DNA of 10,111 bases from Chitinivibrionales bacterium (GTDB lineage: Bacteria; Fibrobacterota; Chitinivibrionia; Chitinivibrionales; JANQEN01), in contig JAUVGS010000031.1 in the NCBI GenBank assembly GCA_030593665.1, positions 1-10,111 of the forward strand. Direction: 5' to 3'. The notes below the pieces were generated by a model that made no database searches, was not told the DNA's origin, and saw only the letters and a list, made by a program, of their open reading frames with translations. Shown here one piece after another: positions 6,627-10,111 of the stretch (positions are counted from its first letter, which is position 1; the number at the start of each line of letters is the position of its first letter). The position numbers and the translations under genes are program-made.

Positions 6627-6808
6627 AGGTACTAAGTGCATATGTTCATAAATATGCTGACGTTTTTAATCGTCCTCGTCCCTCCTCCTCAGTCAAAGCA
6701 AGTGCCACCGGCACTTTGCCTTCCTCCCCTCGGCCCTTATTTTTTCGAGGACGACGGACGAGGAGGATAATACGTCATAGTATTTTTGAACAAGACCACT
6801 AAGTACCT
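6627..6808. mobile_element. MITE-like palindromic element with ~53-bp inverted ends
   Basis: The left arm (6627-6681) and the reverse complement of the right arm (6756-6808) align over their whole length. The first 40 positions share about 30 identical bases with no gap, including AGGTACT at the outer ends, TGTTCA, TGACGT (6658-6663, facing ACGTCA at 6772-6777) and, after a 2-base gap, TCCTCGTCC at the inner ends (CCTCGTCC 6674-6681 facing GGACGAGG 6756-6763). The core holds a perfect hairpin AAGTGCC-ACC-GGCACTT (6700-6716) and GAGGAC-type low-complexity sequence. There is no coding capacity and no clear target-site duplication. The size and layout fit a MITE or another small palindromic repeat; the arm mismatches suggest an old copy. 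Confidence 0.55.
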
Positions 6809-6832
6809 ATAGCCAGTGTTTACAGTAAATAC

Positions 6833-7666
6833 CTACTTTTTTTTCATAAGGCGGGAAAAATAGGCGAGATGATACCCTAATACTTCCTGAACATATTTAT
6901 AGGAATGTCCGCCGGGACGTTCGTGATATTCATGCGCTATATTGAGGTTCTCCATTTTCTTATGTGCAGCGCGGTTAACTGAGAGAGCAAAATCACTCGT
7001 ACCGCAGTCAATAATGATTCCCTTTTTTTTATCGGTCAGCTTCTTCATGATAAACAGAAATGAATGCTGCTGCCACCTGTTTTTATTTGACGAATAGGAG
7101 CCCAGCACGTGGGAAATGTCCCATTCGTCGGGAAAGGCGGTCAGGTCAAGTATCCCGCTGATACTTCCTGCCCCGCAGAACAGATCCGGATGTCCGGCCA
7201 GCAGCGTTAACGCGCCATGCCCGCCCATGCTGCTGCCGATAATAACCCGCCCTTCTGATGAAGCGATCGTTCGATAGTTGCTGTCAATATAGGGTATAAC
7301 ATCTTCTACGATATATGAATCAAATTGTAAACTCTTCTTTATTGGACTGTCCAGATACCATGAGTTGTAATTGCCGTCCGGGCAGATGAGTAACACATTT
7401 AAGCTGTCAGCATAGCGTTCAAGATCACCTATCCGTGAAAAAGAGGTGTAATTTCCACCGTATCCATGAAGGAGGTACAGTGCGGGAAAATGGTTTTTGT
7501 TGTTTGCATATACACCGGGCAAAACAACTAAAGCTTTAAACGATTTACCGCCGGCAGAATGAGGGATGGAGATTTTGTCGGTAACGGGTCCTGAAAAAAC
7601 AGCAACGGTTATGACGAATACAATCAGGTATATTCTGAATCCGGTTACCGGTAATTTGTTTTGCAT
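6833..7666 (-). CDS. Secreted or membrane-anchored esterase D-type hydrolase
   Basis: An alpha/beta-hydrolase of the putative esterase family (PF00756: esterase D, S-formylglutathione hydrolase, feruloyl and acetyl-xylan esterases, mycolyltransferases). A hydrophobic segment at residues 12-26 after a basic N-terminus is a signal peptide or anchor with no lipobox Cys, so it acts outside the cytoplasm. The oxyanion-loop motif HGYGG is at 67-71, the nucleophile elbow GSSMG at 144-148 with S146, then the acid D225 in DCGTSD and the base H254 in GGHSY, giving a complete Ser-Asp-His triad. Length of 277 aa is normal. The closest style is tributyrin or acetyl esterase; the substrate, possibly plant polysaccharide esters, is unknown. 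The ATG has only a weak ribosome binding site (GGGAAAG). The 66-residue membrane protein gene lies 43 bp upstream on the same strand, so both are probably in one transcript. Confidence 0.87.
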   Translation of the reverse strand: MQNKLPVTGFRIYLIVFVITVAVFSGPVTDKISIPHSAGGKSFKALVVLPGVYANNKNHFPALYLLHGYGGNYTSFSRIGDLERYADSLNVLLICPDGNYNSWYLDSPIKKSLQFDSYIVEDVIPYIDSNYRTIASSEGRVIIGSSMGGHGALTLLAGHPDLFCGAGSISGILDLTAFPDEWDISHVLGSYSSNKNRWQQHSFLFIMKKLTDKKKGIIIDCGTSDFALSVNRAAHKKMENLNIAHEYHERPGGHSYKYVQEVLGYHLAYFSRLMKKK

Positions 7667-7709
7667 GAGGTAATTCTTTCCCAGGACGTGTTTATATAGT
7701 CGGATACGG

Positions 7710-7910
7710 TTAGAGGCCTATTGCTGCGAAAATGGTTTTAATAAACCGGACAACGACATCACCGTAGTGATAGAAGAGAAATCCGATAGCAATGGCGATA
7801 AAGAGCCGTTTTCTCTTATTTATACCCAGCAGGTCTTCAAGGAATATTAAAATGAAATAGAAAATGGCAGCAACAGTTGCAGCTTCGATATAACCCGGTG
7901 GTATTGGCAT
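7710..7910 (-). CDS. Small two-helix membrane protein, unknown function
   Basis: 66 residues with two hydrophobic segments (about 9-28 and 36-49) separated by a basic NKRKR loop (31-35), followed by an amphipathic C-terminal helix (50-66). The positive loop suggests both ends face the periplasm. The start is well supported by GAGG (7918-7921 on the + strand numbering) 7 bases before the ATG, and a candidate promoter lies just upstream. It resembles no family I recognise. It precedes the esterase gene by 43 bp and is probably co-transcribed with it, but a functional link is only inferred from position. Confidence 0.6.
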   Translation of the reverse strand: MPIPPGYIEAATVAAIFYFILIFLEDLLGINKRKRLFIAIAIGFLFYHYGDVVVRFIKTIFAAIGL

Positions 7911-7956
7911 ATGGCAACCTCGTAGTATACGGGTAATAATTAATGCGTGAGAATAA

Positions 7957-7984
7957 ATAATTACCGGTGCGGATATCTTGTCAA
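7957..7984 (-). promoter_or_regulatory. Candidate promoter for the small protein-esterase operon
   Basis: On the - strand a perfect -35 hexamer TTGACA (7984-7979) is followed after 16 bases by AATTAT (7962-7957), a 4/6 match to the -10 consensus. Transcription would begin near 7950, about 40 bases before the ATG at 7910. The -35 box overlaps one arm of the palindrome at 7972-8016. Confidence 0.4.
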
Positions 7985-8016
7985 TAAAAAAACTAATTTA
8001 TTGATAGGGAGATATC
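7972..8016. repeat. Interrupted palindrome between purL and the small membrane protein gene
   Basis: Two nested perfect arm pairs: GATATCT (7972-7978) with AGATATC (8010-8016), and TCAATAAA (7981-7988) with TTTATTGA (7997-8004), around an 8-base centre. It begins 10 bp after the purL stop on the - strand. No T-run follows on that strand, so a standard terminator is unlikely; it may be an operator overlapping the downstream promoter, or a 3' stabilising stem for the purL message. Confidence 0.5.
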
Positions 8017-8026
8017 TAATATTTTT

Positions 8027-10111
8027 TTATAGAAAATAGGAGACACCGGCTTCGAATATTTTCTGATCCTTATTGCCCTCAATATTTTTTGCCACGTTGG
8101 AACCAATTCTTTCCGAGTGACCCATTTTGCCAAGGATTCTGCCGTCAGGGCTGGTAATCCCTTCGATAGCATTCAGTGAGCCATTCGGATTTACCGTTAT
8201 ATCATACGATGGGTTTCCTCCGGCATCCACATACTGTGTGGCGATCTGTCCATTTTCAATAAGTGATTTTATAACCCGGCCTTGAGCGATAAAACGGCCT
8301 TCACCGTGGGAAATAGCAAGTGAATGAATGTCGCCGGAATTGACATTGGCGAACCATGGCGAAAGGACGGAACAGATTCCGGTTCGTATCATCCGGGACA
8401 TATGCCTGCCAATGGTATTGAATGTCAGGGTGGGGCACTGCTCATCAATGTCCCGTATTTCACCAAAAGGGACAAGACCCAGTTTTACCAGCGCCTGAAA
8501 ACCGTTGCAGATACCGAGCATTAATCCGTCACGTTCCGTTATGAATTGCATAACCGCATCTTTTAGACTCGGATTTCTGAATACGGCAGCGATGAATTTG
8601 CCTGAACCTTCCGGCTCATCACCGGCGCTGAATCCTCCCGGAATCATTATTATCTGTGCATTGTCGATTTTTTTCTTCATAGCGGTAAGTGTCTCGTCAA
8701 TATCCTGCGGGTTCAGATTTTTTATAACGAACGAATCAACAATACCACCGGCCCGCTCGAATGCCCGCGCACTGTCATACTCACAGTTTGTACCCGGAAA
8801 AATTGGAATGAATATCCGTGGTTTCGCAATGGCAGTTTTAGGTTTTACCGTATTTCTCTTTTCGTATGATACGGCAGCCGGCGATTCCGGGGCACTGCTT
8901 TCAACGGTTACCGGGAAAATTGATTCAAGGGTTGCTTCCCAGGTGACACGCGCCTTGTCCAATGAAACTGCTGTGCCGTTATAGTGTAGTACCGGTTCCT
9001 CAATAGTGTTACCGATAACGCTATACTCAATTTCCGAAAGAAAATTGTCCGGGTTGTATTGGCTGTCAATCTCGCAGACAAGAGAACCGATGTGTGTACC
9101 AAAGAGAGTGTTTTTGTCAAGTTTCGTGACAAATTGCATGCCGATGTTGTTGCCGAAGGCCATGTTAGTGACTGCTGCTGCAATACCGCCGGTTCGAATG
9201 GTATGCGCTGCGATGATTTTCCCCTCCTGTATGAGCCGTGTAACAAGGGAGTACTGTTTGTTAAGGGTGTCAAAGTCCGGCAGTTCGTTTGCATCACGTA
9301 CCAGAGGGATAGAGACAACATGGTTACCGGCACTCTTGAATTCCGGTGAGATAGTGGTCGGTACCTCAGTCGGGCACAGAGCAAAGGCAACAAGGGTGGG
9401 TGGGACCGATATCGTTTCAAAGGTACCGGACATACTGTCCTTGCCGCCGATTGCAGCAATACCGAAACCTTTTTGTGCATGAAATGCGCCCAGAAGTGCA
9501 CTGAACGGTTTTGCCCATCGTTTCGGATCGGTACCAAGCTTTTCGAAATATTCCTGAAGAGTCAGGCGGATTCTTCTATGGTTCCCGCCTGCTGCGACAA
9601 CCTTGGCAACCGCTTCGATTATAGCATAGACAGCACCGTGAAACGGGCTCCATCTGGAGAGCTGCGGGGTGAAGCCGTGACTCATTATTGTACCGGTTGT
9701 GGTATCGCCTTCAAGCACCGGCAGTTTAGCCACCATGCATTCAGCCGGAGTAACCTGATATTTTCCGCCGAAAGGAAGAAGAACGCTTCCCGCACCAATA
9801 GTGCTGTCAAACCGTTCGACCAACCCGCGCTGGCTGCATACATTTAAATCGGCAAGATTGGCAAGCCATGCATCCTCAAGATTTTCATGTGCCTCAACTG
9901 CCGGGAGGATAGTTGAGAAAAAATTGGCGGAGGCATCAGGCGCCGATACTTCAATCGTGATATCCTGCAAAACGCCGTTGGTATTAATGAAGTCCCTGCT
10001 GATATTTACAATATCTTTGCCATGCAGGACCATGGTAACGCGCGGTTCCCCGGTCACTGTTGCAACGGGTGTAGCCTCGAGGTTTTCTTCGCTCGCATAG
10101 CCGATGAACCG
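8027..10111 (-). CDS. purL: Phosphoribosylformylglycinamidine synthase, C-terminal ~694 residues (partial)
   Basis: PurL makes FGAM from FGAR, ATP and glutamine in step four of purine synthesis, in the cytoplasm. The frame is open to the right edge, so the N-terminal half is outside; the GTG at 10057 is internal. Counting from that GTG, the visible part begins with the end of the first AIR-synthase-like half. It continues with the second AIRS-like N-domain (about 60-235; motifs STIGAGSVLLPFGG, SPFHGAVYAI and GGKDSMSGTF), its C-domain (about 240-375; RTGGIAAAV), and a linker rich in Pro/Ser. Last comes the glutamine amidotransferase domain (about 415-676), with the nucleophile Cys in GICNGFQ, SHGEGRF, and the catalytic His-Glu pair in GHSER. 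The wording GICNGFQALVKLGLVPFGEI fits the ~1240-aa single-chain clade II type (Clostridia/Bacteroidetes-like) rather than the E. coli type or the split PurLQS type. All visible catalytic residues are intact. Confidence 0.95.
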   Translation of the reverse strand, partial: RFIGYASEENLEATPVATVTGEPRVTMVLHGKDIVNISRDFINTNGVLQDITIEVSAPDASANFFSTILPAVEAHENLEDAWLANLADLNVCSQRGLVERFDSTIGAGSVLLPFGGKYQVTPAECMVAKLPVLEGDTTTGTIMSHGFTPQLSRWSPFHGAVYAIIEAVAKVVAAGGNHRRIRLTLQEYFEKLGTDPKRWAKPFSALLGAFHAQKGFGIAAIGGKDSMSGTFETISVPPTLVAFALCPTEVPTTISPEFKSAGNHVVSIPLVRDANELPDFDTLNKQYSLVTRLIQEGKIIAAHTIRTGGIAAAVTNMAFGNNIGMQFVTKLDKNTLFGTHIGSLVCEIDSQYNPDNFLSEIEYSVIGNTIEEPVLHYNGTAVSLDKARVTWEATLESIFPVTVESSAPESPAAVSYEKRNTVKPKTAIAKPRIFIPIFPGTNCEYDSARAFERAGGIVDSFVIKNLNPQDIDETLTAMKKKIDNAQIIMIPGGFSAGDEPEGSGKFIAAVFRNPSLKDAVMQFITERDGLMLGICNGFQALVKLGLVPFGEIRDIDEQCPTLTFNTIGRHMSRMIRTGICSVLSPWFANVNSGDIHSLAISHGEGRFIAQGRVIKSLIENGQIATQYVDAGGNPSYDITVNPNGSLNAIEGITSPDGRILGKMGHSERIGSNVAKNIEGNKDQKIFEAGVSYFL

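Larger units (their letters stand above)
6354..6832. other. Gene-free, hairpin-rich space between convergent genes
   Basis: This 479-bp stretch separates the stop of the YchJ-type gene (+) from the stop of the esterase gene (-). It contains no convincing gene. It does contain three separate inverted repeats, listed individually, plus a 29-codon frame. No promoter is needed here, so the structure is better explained by transcription termination, RNA 3'-end structure, or insertion of small palindromic elements. Confidence 0.7.

Noticed and set aside
6665..6770. GAGGAC-type repeats as a CRISPR array
   Set aside because: The units are low-complexity, irregular and in opposite orientations on the two arms, with no equal-length spacers.
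8505..9847. Long open frames on the + strand opposite purL
   Set aside because: They are antisense shadows of a strongly conserved coding region; their translations show no domain and have no ribosome binding sites.
10055..10057. GTG as the start of the purL frame
   Set aside because: The frame stays open to the window edge, and the visible protein begins in the middle of the PurL domain order.

Overview
The window is a stretch of ordinary bacterial chromosome with intact housekeeping and transport genes on both strands and no phage, plasmid, CRISPR or integrase signature. The organism is probably Gram-negative. It is moderately AT-rich with compact genes, its first gene encodes a lipoprotein with Ig-like repeats, and its PurL is the single-chain type with a C-terminal glutaminase of the Clostridia/Bacteroidetes-like clade. 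The repeat style of the lipoprotein resembles proteins from Fibrobacterota/Chitinispirillia or related groups, but that placement is a low-confidence inference.

Left part (1-3308, + strand): the 3' end of an Ig-like lipoprotein gene whose start lies before the window, then a probable two-gene operon of a HAD-IIB sugar-phosphatase (sucrose-phosphate phosphatase-like, GTG start) and ribonuclease D, closed by a small stem-loop terminator. A convergent ClC chloride-channel gene follows on the - strand (3309-4613). It lacks both glutamates that couple Cl- to H+ transport in antiporters of the family, which suggests a passive channel.

Middle (4614-6353): a divergent intergenic region carries a run of seven 7-base repeat units and a good sigma70-like promoter for a LysE/RhtB-type exporter. 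Downstream of the exporter lies a MNT-type nucleotidyltransferase gene broken by a frameshift and a lost metal-binding Asp, then a YchJ-family protein with SEC-C zinc motifs at both ends.

A 479-bp gene-free stretch (6354-6832) between the convergent ychJ-like and esterase genes is the most unusual part of the window. It holds two strong hairpins and a ~182-bp imperfect palindrome with ~53-bp terminal inverted repeats, which looks like a non-coding MITE-like element.

Right part (6833-10111, - strand): the C-terminal half of PurL (FGAM synthase) runs in from the right edge. It is followed by a palindrome overlapping a candidate promoter, a 66-residue two-helix membrane protein, and a secreted or membrane-anchored esterase D-type hydrolase. 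The last two probably form an operon. No complete new multi-gene system is evident; the best leads are the palindromic element, the ClC variant and the heptad repeat.
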